This document shows, one piece after another, positions 43,218 to 51,158 of a stretch of 64,000 bases of DNA. The notes below the pieces were generated by a model that was given only the letters and a program-made list of their open reading frames with translations, had not been told where the DNA came from and searched no databases. Each line of letters starts with the position of its first letter. Positions within the stretch are counted from its first letter, which is position 1. Both the position numbers and the translations under genes were made by a program. The DNA lies in the NCBI RefSeq assembly GCF_009604425.1, contig NZ_WEGI01000005.1:310001-374000 (forward strand). The letters run 5' to 3'. Source of the stretch: Nocardia aurantia (GTDB lineage: Bacteria; Actinomycetota; Actinomycetes; Mycobacteriales; Mycobacteriaceae).

Positions 43218-44071
43218 ATGGACGACGAGAACCTCCTCACGATCGGGGCTCTGGCCGAGCGAACCGGATTGACGGTCAAGACGATCCGGTTCTACGCCGA
43301 CAAAGGGATCGTTCCGCCGACCTGTCACAGCCCGGCCGGCTACCGCCTCTACGACGCCGATGCCGCGGCCCGCCTGGAACTGGTCCGCACGTTGCGTGAG
43401 CTGGACATCGATCTCGCCACCGTCCGCCGCATCCTGGCCCGCGAGAGTTCGCTGGCCGAGGTCGCGGCGGCGCACGCGGCGGCGCTGGATGTGCAGATCC
43501 GGGTGCTGCGGTCGCGGCGTGCGGTGTTGCGAGCGGTGGCGAAGCGGGAGATGACACCTTCGGCAGTGTCGAGGCCGAACCGGCGATGCTGGAGTTGCTG
43601 CGATCGAGCATGCCCGAACTCCCCGAAGATGCCACGCCCGAGCAGGTCGGAGCGTGGGTCGAGCTCGTGGAGTTGGTGCGGGACAACGACTTCCGCGCGT
43701 CGGTGCGGCGGATGGCCGAATACCAGGCCCGGGAACGCGCCGCGGGCGACGACAGCGGCCTGCACCACGACCTCACCGAAGCCGTACGGCAGGAGGTCGA
43801 CAGAGCGTTGACGGCCGGTGTCGCACCGGATTCGAAGGTCGCGGCCGGCATCGTCGACACGCTCATGACCCGGTACGCCGAAACCTTCGGCAAGGCCGAC
43901 GACGCCCACTTGCGAGCGTGGGTGCTCGAGCGGCTCGAGGTCGCCGACGACCCCCGGGTGACGCGATACTGGCAGCTGGTCGCGACGATCAACGGCTGGC
44001 CCCCGGTCGCGGATCTCGGCCCGGCGTTCACCTGGTTCGGCGTGGCGTTGCGCACCCGGCTCGAGCCATAG
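43218..44071 (+). pseudogene. MerR regulator, split by a frameshift
   Basis: The first part (43218 to about 43549) encodes a MerR HTH (LTIGALAERTGLTVKTIRFYADKGIV) and coiled coil through LRAVAKR. The expected ~160-residue effector domain continues only in another frame (from EAEPAMLELL near 43573 to the stop at 44071). Adding one G in CGGGAG at 43546-43551 rejoins them into a ~284-residue regulator. The second half has codon usage of a real gene, so the break is recent or an artefact. The GTG at 43212 is an alternative start. It would control its own promoter with the CTCCC/GGGAG dyad. Confidence 0.75.
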
Positions 44072-44107
44072 GCCCCCGCCGCACCCCGCCCGGGGGCAGC
44101 GGGCGGC

Positions 44108-45988
44108 CTACGCCGCGGCCGGTTCCGGGTCGTCCGCGAATTGGGTGCGGTAGAGCTCGGCGTAGCGGCCGCCGGCGGCCAGCAGCTGGGTGTGGGTGCC
44201 GTGTTCGACGATGCGGCCGTCCTCCAGGACCAGGATCTGGTCGGCGTTGCGGATGGTGGACAGGCGGTGGGCGATGACCAGGGACGTGCGGCCCGCGAGC
44301 GCCTCGGTGAGGGCTTCCTGGACGGCCGCCTCCGAGGTGGCGTCCAGGGCCGCCGTCGCCTCGTCGAGCACCACCACGCGGGGCTGCTTCAGCAGCAGGC
44401 GGGCGATGGTCAGGCGCTGACGTTCGCCGCCGGACAGGCGGTAGCCGCGTTCGCCGACGACCGTCTCCAGACCGTCGGGCAGGCTCTCGATCAGCGGGGC
44501 GAGCCGGGCCCGGCGCAACGCGTCCCAGAGGTCGGCCTCGGTGGCGGCCGGTTGGGCGAGCAGGAGATTCGCGCGGATCGTGTCGTGGAACAGGTGGCCG
44601 TCCTGGGTGACCAGGCCGACGGTGTCCTGCAGCGAGCGGGTGGTCAGCTCGCGGATGTCGACGCCGTTCAGGCGCACCGCGCCGGAGTCGACGTCGTACA
44701 GGCGCGAAACCAGTTGCGCGATGGTCGATTTGCCCGCACCGGAGGAACCCACCAGTGCGACCATCCGGCCCGGATCCGCGCGCAGCGAGATGCCGTGCAG
44801 CACTTCCTCACCGCCGCGCGAATCGAGGGTGGCCACATCCTCGAGCGAGGCCAGCGACACCTTGTCGGCCGAGGGGTAGCCGAAGTGCACGCCGTCGAGT
44901 TCGACCGTCACCGGGCCCGCGGGAACCGGCACCGCATCCGGCGCCTGCGCGATCAGCGGCTTCAGATCGAGGATCTCGAAGACCCGCTCGAAACTCACCA
45001 GCGCCGACACGATGTCGACCCGGGCCCCGGCGAGCGCGGTCAGCGGCGCGTACAACCGGGTCAGCAGCAGCGACAACGACACCACCGCACCGGCGTCGAG
45101 CTGGCCGCGCAGCGCGTACCAGCCGCCCAGGCCGTACACCAGCGCGACCGCCAGCGCCGACACGAGCGTGAGCGCCGTCATGAACGTGGTCTGCAGCATC
45201 GCGGTGCGCACCCCGATATCGCGCACCCGTCCGGCGCGCACCGCGAACGCCTCCGACTCCTGCTCCGGTCGGCCGAACAGCTTCACCAGGGTGGCGCCGG
45301 GCGCGGAGAACCGCTCCGTCATCTGGGTGCTCATGTCGGCGTTGAGCTGATTGGCCTCCCGTTGCAGGCCCGCCGCCCGCACGCCGGTGCGCCGCGCCGG
45401 AATCATGAACAGCGGCAACAGGATCAGGGCCAGCACGGTGACCTGCCAGGACAACCGCACCATCACGGCCAGCGTGAGCAGCAGCGTGACAACGTTGGTG
45501 ACCACGCCGGACAGTGTGGTGCTGAATGCCCGCTGTGCGCCGATCACATCGCTGTTGAGCCGGCTGACCAGTGCCCCGGTGCGGGTGCGGGTGAAGAACG
45601 CGACCGGCATCCGCTGCACGTGATCGAACACCGCGGTGCGCAGATCGAAGATCAGCCCCTCACCGATCCGGGACGACAACCAGCGGATCACTATGCCGAG
45701 CCCGGCATCGCCGATCGCGACCAGGCCGATCACGATCGCCAGCGACACCACCGAATGCGGGGCCGCATGATTGACGATGTCGTTGACCACATGCCCGGCC
45801 AGCACCGGATTGGCCACCGCCAGCAGTGCCGAGGCGATACTCGCCACCAGGAACCCCAGTAGCGAAACCCGGTGCGGCCGCGCGAAACCCAGCATCCGCC
45901 GCGCGGTCGCCCCGGTCAGTCCCCGGGACCGCGCGGGTGCGTGCACATTGCGGTACAGCTGGTTGCGCGCGACTGCTTCGATATCCAT
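44108..45988 (-). CDS. ABC exporter, fused membrane and ATPase domains
   Basis: A 626-residue half-transporter that should dimerise. Residues ~35-330 form the six-helix type I exporter domain. The ATPase follows with Walker A GSSGAGKST, Q-loop VTQDGHLF, signature LSGGERQ, Walker B VVVLDEATAALD and the IAHRLST switch histidine. MsbA/LmrA-like; exports drugs, lipids or peptides across the plasma membrane. An insertion of ~15 residues before Walker A (SLEDVATLDSRGGEE) is minor. It stands alone, with a large inverted repeat upstream. Confidence 0.92.
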   Translation of the reverse strand: MDIEAVARNQLYRNVHAPARSRGLTGATARRMLGFARPHRVSLLGFLVASIASALLAVANPVLAGHVVNDIVNHAAPHSVVSLAIVIGLVAIGDAGLGIVIRWLSSRIGEGLIFDLRTAVFDHVQRMPVAFFTRTRTGALVSRLNSDVIGAQRAFSTTLSGVVTNVVTLLLTLAVMVRLSWQVTVLALILLPLFMIPARRTGVRAAGLQREANQLNADMSTQMTERFSAPGATLVKLFGRPEQESEAFAVRAGRVRDIGVRTAMLQTTFMTALTLVSALAVALVYGLGGWYALRGQLDAGAVVSLSLLLTRLYAPLTALAGARVDIVSALVSFERVFEILDLKPLIAQAPDAVPVPAGPVTVELDGVHFGYPSADKVSLASLEDVATLDSRGGEEVLHGISLRADPGRMVALVGSSGAGKSTIAQLVSRLYDVDSGAVRLNGVDIRELTTRSLQDTVGLVTQDGHLFHDTIRANLLLAQPAATEADLWDALRRARLAPLIESLPDGLETVVGERGYRLSGGERQRLTIARLLLKQPRVVVLDEATAALDATSEAAVQEALTEALAGRTSLVIAHRLSTIRNADQILVLEDGRIVEHGTHTQLLAAGGRYAELYRTQFADDPEPAAA

Positions 45989-46110
45989 CCGCCTGCTCCC
46001 TCTCGTCGCGGGTCCGCCCGCAGGCCATTCAACCCGTGACCACCGACACTAAAACCTCAACAACGGTTCACGGCAAGCTGTATTTTTGGCCTCCGCTTCG
46101 CTCCGGCGGG

Positions 46111-46201
46111 TTTTCGGCCCTTCGGGCCTCGATTCTTCCCTCCTCCGCTCAGTCGCTGCGCTCCCTCGCTCCGTCAGTCCAGAATCGAGGCGGGCCGAAA
46201 A
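46111..46201. repeat. Large imperfect inverted repeat (REP-like)
   Basis: Outer arms TTTTCGGCCC (46111-46120) and GGGCCGAAAA (46192-46201), inner arms CTCGATTCT (46128-46136) and AGAATCGAG (46181-46189). The centre is CGCTGCGCTCCCTCGCTCCG-type sequence. It looks like a dispersed intergenic repeat of nocardioform genomes; only one copy occurs in this window. Confidence 0.6.
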
Positions 46202-46244
46202 CACCTCGGGTATACCCTTTCGCTGCACGGGGGATTCAGGGTCG

Positions 46245-46634
46245 TCAGGGGCTGATCCAGCGCTCGAGGGCGTTGATCGTGGTCTCGGGGGAGGTGTTGA
46301 AGCAGAACCGGATACCGGGGGCTACCTCGGTGAGGACGTTCACGATGCGCTCGAACAGCAGGGTGTAGTCGGGGATGGCGCGGATTCCGGCGCCGATCAT
46401 GACCAGGTTGAATCGCTCGGTGGCTGCCTGTTTCCGCAACTGGGTTTCAGCGTCGTCGGGGGAGCCGTCGAGCAGGCACGAGACGACGTCGAATCCGGCT
46501 TTCCGCAGCGCGGCGTTGCCCGCTTCGACCCGGGCGGTCATGATGTCGGCGTCCAGACCGGGGAGTTTGCTGTAATCGATCGACTGTGGATGCAATCCGA
46601 TCAGTAGGACACGTTCGTCTCGGGTGAACTGCAC
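46245..46634 (-). CDS. Conserved-looking hypothetical protein, Rossmann-like
   Basis: A 129-residue soluble protein with alternating strands and helices (RVLLIGLHPQSIDY, FDVVSCLLDG, FNLVMIGAGIRA), resembling a single Rossmann or flavodoxin-like domain. No catalytic motif or cofactor loop is recognised. Starts at GTG. Its reading frame is well behaved and codon usage fits the genome, so it is likely real; function unknown. Confidence 0.6.
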   Translation of the reverse strand: MQFTRDERVLLIGLHPQSIDYSKLPGLDADIMTARVEAGNAALRKAGFDVVSCLLDGSPDDAETQLRKQAATERFNLVMIGAGIRAIPDYTLLFERIVNVLTEVAPGIRFCFNTSPETTINALERWISP

Positions 46635-46798
46635 TCCACAGTCTGATCCCGGTTATCGCTCCTCGGCAACCGCGCTGGTGGGAACGCTGTCTATGTGCCG
46701 GGCGGTTGTCGGGACGTTGTCTACGCCGGGTGGGGGGCCCGGGGGCGGCGGCACGAGCGGGCCGGATGGTCTCCGGGCCGACGTGCCGCCGGTGGGGG

Positions 46799-46903
46799 TC
46801 AGCTCCCGGAAGGGAGGGTGCCGGGCGGGATCTGGTAGCCCGAGCTACCTGCGGCTACGCTGCCCCACGCGGCGAGCAGTGCGTTGAGGATGTTGGTGAT
46901 CAT
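46799..46903 (-). CDS. 34-residue hydrophobic peptide gene
   Basis: Starts at ATG 46903, 7 bases after a strong GGGAGG, and encodes a short peptide: a hydrophobic helix (MITNILNALLAAWGSVA) followed by a Gly/Pro/Ser-rich tail. Too short for standard gene calling. The good ribosome site supports translation. It could be a small membrane or secreted peptide; no family known. Confidence 0.45.
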   Translation of the reverse strand: MITNILNALLAAWGSVAAGSSGYQIPPGTLPSGS

Positions 46904-47037
46904 GAGAGAACCTCCCGTCGAGTGCCGGCCCGTCCGCAGTGGGCCGATCACCTCGTTCATCGCGGCCTGTGATCTTCCTGTTATCGAATTGCGGGGGTGG
47001 TGCCGCACACACAGGATCGAGGTCGCAGAATGTGGCG

Positions 47038-47964
47038 GTGGATTCGAGGATCGGCGGTGCGCCGCGGACGGTGTCGGCCGACCGGCCTATCGATCTGGCG
47101 CACACGCTTGCTCCGCTGCGCCGCGGGTCCGGCGATCCGTGCCACAAGTCCACCGCGGACGGGGCGCACTGGCGGGCCTCCCGGATGGCGAGTGGCCCGG
47201 TCACCTACCGGCTCGTGCAGGAGGGTCCCCGCGCGATCGGGGCGCGGGCCTGGGGTCCCGGGGCGGCGGAATTCCTCGACGGGCTGCCCGGGTTGCTGTG
47301 TGTGGACGAGGATCTCGACGGCTTCGCGCCGGACCATCCGAAGATCGCCGAGGCGCATCGCCGACACCCCGGGTTGCGGATGCTGCGCACCGGGCTCGTC
47401 TTCGAGGCGCTGGTTCCGGCGGTGCTGGAGCAGCGGGTGCACACGATCTCCGCGCGGGCCTCGTGGCGCGGCCTGGTGTGGCGGTTCGGTGAGCCCGCGC
47501 CCGGTCCCACGCCGGTGCCGATGCGGGTGCCGCCGGATGCCGACACCTGGCGGCACATTCCGTCCTGGGTGTACCACCGGGCGAACGTGGATCCGCAGCG
47601 GTCCCGGACGATCGTGCTCGCGGCGCGGATGGCGGACAAACTCGAACAGGCCGCGACGATGACGCCCGCCGACGCGGTGCGCCGGTTGTGCGCGGTGCCG
47701 GGCATCGGGATCTGGACGGCCGCCGAGATCGCGCAGCGGGCCCTCGGCGATCCGGATGCGTTGTCGGTGGGCGACTTCCATCTCGCCGCGATCGTCGGCT
47801 GGACCCTGCTCGGCCGTCCGATCGACGACGACGAGATGGTCGAATACCTGGAACCGCTACGGCCGCACCGATATCGGGCCATCCGGCTGCTGGAGATCGC
47901 CGGATTCGCGCACAAGCCGAAGTTCGGGCCGCGCACCCCGCTGGTCGATCACAGCCGTATCTGA
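47038..47964 (+). CDS. DNA-3-methyladenine glycosylase-like (HhH-GPD) protein
   Basis: Base-excision repair glycosylase family, about 308 residues. The helix-hairpin-helix is LCAVPGIGIWTAAEIAQRA near residue 218-236, and the catalytic aspartate is in SVGDFHLAAI. The N-terminal half has the AlkA-type beta domain with CHKSTADG early on. It should remove alkylated bases. Starts at GTG; 47032 or 47038 are both possible and no strong ribosome site helps. It has neither the Fe-S cluster of EndoIII types nor a neighbouring ada gene. Confidence 0.8.
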   Translation: MDSRIGGAPRTVSADRPIDLAHTLAPLRRGSGDPCHKSTADGAHWRASRMASGPVTYRLVQEGPRAIGARAWGPGAAEFLDGLPGLLCVDEDLDGFAPDHPKIAEAHRRHPGLRMLRTGLVFEALVPAVLEQRVHTISARASWRGLVWRFGEPAPGPTPVPMRVPPDADTWRHIPSWVYHRANVDPQRSRTIVLAARMADKLEQAATMTPADAVRRLCAVPGIGIWTAAEIAQRALGDPDALSVGDFHLAAIVGWTLLGRPIDDDEMVEYLEPLRPHRYRAIRLLEIAGFAHKPKFGPRTPLVDHSRI

Positions 47965-48090
47965 GTCCGGGTGTCCGGGGCGGTTCGGGACGGCGATGGC
48001 CTCCGGCATGGATCGGCCATCCAGGGCTGGCGGGCCGCGGCTCGCCGGTCCGGGTACGGGACATCGCCTTCGGCCGGGAGCCGGGGACGA

Positions 48091-49356
48091 TCAGGAACCG
48101 GCCGCGGCGGCTCGACCGGCCGTCTGAGCGCGGGACAGGGCCTCCGGCACCGGGATTCGGCCCGCGAACATCTCGGACAGCACCGCCGTGATCGCCTGCA
48201 GTGCCGCCGGGAACCCGGGCCCGCCACCGGATCCGACGCGCGGTCCGTTCAGGACGTCGAAGAACGGCGCGACGTCGACACCCGCCTGTGCCCAGAACTC
48301 GCGATACATCGGCTGATCGGCGACGACCGCGGGAATGGTGGCGCCGTCCCGTGCCAGATAACGGTTGCCGTCGGCACTGCCCAGCCACGCGAGCACGCGG
48401 CGGGTCGCGTCCGGATGCGGTGCGGCGGCGTTGGCGGCCACTCCGATGGCGTTGTTCGTCGACACCCGCCCGGCCGGTCCCGCCGGCATGGTCGCGACGC
48501 CCCAGTGGAAGCGGGCCTGCTTCGCGATCTGCGCGAGGTCGAAGGTTCCGGACTGGAACAGCGCCAGCTTTCCTTGCAGGAAGGCGTTCTTCGCGAAATC
48601 GGAGGTGGCGGCGGTATCGGCCGCCGAGGGCGCGAGCCGATCGGTGATCAGCCCCACCAGATACCCGAACGCCGTCACGCCCGCCGGGCTGTCGAAGGCG
48701 AAATCACCGGCCTCGTCCTGGAATCGGCCGCCGGCCGAACCCAGATACGGCAGCTCCAGCGACTGGAAGTCGTTGCCCGCGTTGTACGCCCACGGCGCGA
48801 CGGCCGCCAGCCGGCGCAGTACGGGGCGGAAGGTGTCCGCCGGTCCCCAGTGCAGATCGGCCAGCTCGGCAGGGGAAACCCCGGCGGCGGCCAGAAGGTC
48901 CCGATTGTAGTAGACCGCCGTTCCGCCGTCGACGAATTGCGGTGCGGCCCACAAGGTTCCGTGCCGGGTGTATTGGGCGACCGCCGACGGATCCCAGGCC
49001 CGCACGGCCTCGGGCCCGAGCGCCCGGCCGACGTCGACCAGGCGCCCGGCGTCCGCGTAGTCCTCGTAGAGGTTGGTCCAGAACAGGTCGTCGGCGGTGC
49101 CCCCGGCCACGTCCAGCCGCAGCTTCTGCTGATAGTTCGCCCACGGCACCACCGTGATCCGCACCCGCACATCGGGATTCGCCTTCTCGAAGGCGTCCAG
49201 CGCGGACCGGTAGGCGGGCACGAAACTCTGGTCCCAGATGCGCAACCGCACCACGGTCCCACCGCCGGTTGCCGTGCGCCCCAGCCACAGTGCGGCGGCC
49301 ACCAGCAACACCGCGGCGAGTGCGATGCCGAGGACGGCCTTGGTGGAGGTCTTCAT
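48091..49356 (-). CDS. Sugar ABC transporter substrate-binding protein
   Basis: Family 1 extracellular solute-binding protein of 421 residues. The N-terminus has a hydrophobic helix (VLGIALAAVLLVAAALWLG) but no lipobox cysteine, so it may be held by an uncleaved anchor. The body reads RIWDQSFVPAY, NPDVRVRITVVPWANY and DDLFWTNLYEDYADAG, typical of maltose/multiple-sugar binders. Last gene of the transporter operon: its ATG overlaps the stop of the preceding permease (ATGA at 49353-49356). Confidence 0.88.
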   Translation of the reverse strand: MKTSTKAVLGIALAAVLLVAAALWLGRTATGGGTVVRLRIWDQSFVPAYRSALDAFEKANPDVRVRITVVPWANYQQKLRLDVAGGTADDLFWTNLYEDYADAGRLVDVGRALGPEAVRAWDPSAVAQYTRHGTLWAAPQFVDGGTAVYYNRDLLAAAGVSPAELADLHWGPADTFRPVLRRLAAVAPWAYNAGNDFQSLELPYLGSAGGRFQDEAGDFAFDSPAGVTAFGYLVGLITDRLAPSAADTAATSDFAKNAFLQGKLALFQSGTFDLAQIAKQARFHWGVATMPAGPAGRVSTNNAIGVAANAAAPHPDATRRVLAWLGSADGNRYLARDGATIPAVVADQPMYREFWAQAGVDVAPFFDVLNGPRVGSGGGPGFPAALQAITAVLSEMFAGRIPVPEALSRAQTAGRAAAAGS

Positions 49357-50186
49357 TTCAGCCCCGTCCACGCGATCGAGCGCAGCACCTGGCGCTGGAA
49401 GACGAGGAACAGCAGTACCAGTGGCACGATCGCCAGGGTGGTCGCGGCGGTCACCAGGGTCCACTGGGTGTTGTACTGCGTCTGCAGGTTCGCGGTCGCG
49501 ACCGTCAGCACCTGCCAGGTCTCACCGCTGCTCGCGACCAGCGGCCACAGGAAGTTGTTCCACTGTGCCACGACGGTGATCAGCGTCAGGGTGGCCAGGA
49601 TCGGCCGGCTCACCGGAACGATCACGTGCACGATGATGTCGAGGGTGTGCGCGCCGTCCAGCCGCGCCGCGTCCAGCAGTTCCGCCGGGATCGACCGGAA
49701 ATACTGACGCAGCAGGAAGATCGCGTACGGCGAACCGAACACGAACGGAATCACCAACGCCCAGAAGGTGTTCAACCACCCCAGCTTCGCGAACATCAGA
49801 TACAGCGGGATCAGGGTGACGATCGGCGGCACCATCATGGTGCCGAGATATCCCCAGAACAACACGTCGCGACCGGGAAAATCCACGCGCGCGAACGCAT
49901 ACGCGGCCAGCGTGGAGGTGATCAGCTGCCCGCCGGTCACGAAGACGGTCATCAGTGCCGTCACCAGCACGGCCCGGCCGAGTCCGTGCCCCAGGACGGT
50001 ATGGAAATTGGCCCAGGTCACCGGATCCGGCAGCGTCAGCGGCGACTGCCCGGCGAACTGTCCCGGCGTCTTCAACGCTGTCGCCGCGCTCAGCACCAGC
50101 GGTGCCACCGTGAGCAACGCACCGGCACAGAGCAGCAGATACGCTGCCCCCGAACGCAATACGGCCCCCGAACGCTCAGTACTCAT
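49353..50186 (-). CDS. Sugar ABC transporter permease, MalG type
   Basis: Membrane subunit of 277 residues with six helices and the EAA loop ELLDAARLDGAHTLDIIVHVIVPVSRP near residue 185, which docks the ATPase. The start overlaps the MalF-type gene by 11 bases and the end overlaps the binding-protein gene. Part of a CUT1 carbohydrate importer. No ATP-binding subunit lies nearby, so a shared MsmK/UgpC-type ATPase elsewhere is expected. Confidence 0.9.
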   Translation of the reverse strand: MSTERSGAVLRSGAAYLLLCAGALLTVAPLVLSAATALKTPGQFAGQSPLTLPDPVTWANFHTVLGHGLGRAVLVTALMTVFVTGGQLITSTLAAYAFARVDFPGRDVLFWGYLGTMMVPPIVTLIPLYLMFAKLGWLNTFWALVIPFVFGSPYAIFLLRQYFRSIPAELLDAARLDGAHTLDIIVHVIVPVSRPILATLTLITVVAQWNNFLWPLVASSGETWQVLTVATANLQTQYNTQWTLVTAATTLAIVPLVLLFLVFQRQVLRSIAWTGLK

Positions 50187-51042
50187 AGCTCGTCCGATCC
50201 CGGAAGTACCGGTGCTGCAACACCGTGATCAGCATCATCACCGCGCACACCACGATCGCCATCACCGCCGCCCGGCCCGGCCGCGCCGCGTCGAACGCCT
50301 CCGAGAAGATTCGCATCGCCACCACATCGGTGCGATGATCCGGCCCGCCCTTGGTCAGCGCGTACACCGTGTCGAAGGTCTGGAACGCCGCCAGCACGCC
50401 GGTGACCAGCACGAAGAACATGGTCGGCCGCAGCAGCGGCAGCACCAGGAACCGGATGCGCTGCCACCCGCCGGCTCCGTCCAGCGCACCCGCGTCCAGC
50501 AGATCCACCGGAATGGCCCGGATCCCGGCGACGAAGAACAAGGCCACGTACCCCACGTTCGACCAGACACTCACCGCCGCCACCGACGGCAGCGCCAGCG
50601 CGGGCTCGGACAGCCACTCGATCCGCCGTCCCAGCACCGCGTTCAGCGCCCCGCCGGTCGGCGCGAACACCCACTGCCACACCACCCCCACCGCCACCGG
50701 CGCGCACATCCACGGCAGCGCGTACAGCACTTGCCATGCCGTCCCACCCCGCCGCCGCGCCAGCAATGCCGCCACGGCGAACCCGAGCACGGTCTGTATC
50801 GGCACCACGAGCGCCGTCAGCGCCAGCGTCACCACCAGTGCGTGCCCGAACTGCCGGTCGCCCAGCACCGCCCGCCAGTTGTCCCACCCGGTGAACCGCA
50901 CCGGCCCCAGCAGATTCCAGCTGTGCACACTCAACCAAGCCACCACCACGATCGGCAGCAGCAGGAAACACCCGACCCCGATCAGGCTCGGCAACAACAG
51001 CGCGTATCCGGTGAGCGCCCGGCGCACGACCCGTCGGCTCAT
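50176..51042 (-). CDS. Sugar ABC transporter permease, MalF type
   Basis: First gene of the CUT1 operon, 288 residues, six helices. The EAA loop is VDLLDAGALDGAGGWQRIRFLVLPLLRP. The N-terminal LLLPSLIGVGCFLLLPIVVV helix is typical. Start GTG/ATG region at 51042 with no clear upstream ribosome site. No LacI-type operator or regulator gene is adjacent. Confidence 0.9.
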   Translation of the reverse strand: MSRRVVRRALTGYALLLPSLIGVGCFLLLPIVVVAWLSVHSWNLLGPVRFTGWDNWRAVLGDRQFGHALVVTLALTALVVPIQTVLGFAVAALLARRRGGTAWQVLYALPWMCAPVAVGVVWQWVFAPTGGALNAVLGRRIEWLSEPALALPSVAAVSVWSNVGYVALFFVAGIRAIPVDLLDAGALDGAGGWQRIRFLVLPLLRPTMFFVLVTGVLAAFQTFDTVYALTKGGPDHRTDVVAMRIFSEAFDAARPGRAAVMAIVVCAVMMLITVLQHRYFRDRTSYEY

Positions 51043-51158
51043 GCCCCGGACGCTACCGCCTCGCTGCTACGGTTTCGTGGCCCGCTGCGCGGTAGGTGCG
51101 CGTCACCCGGCCCGCCTGCCGTCAGGTGGCCGCGGTCGCCCGAGCCGCCGAGACGGTT

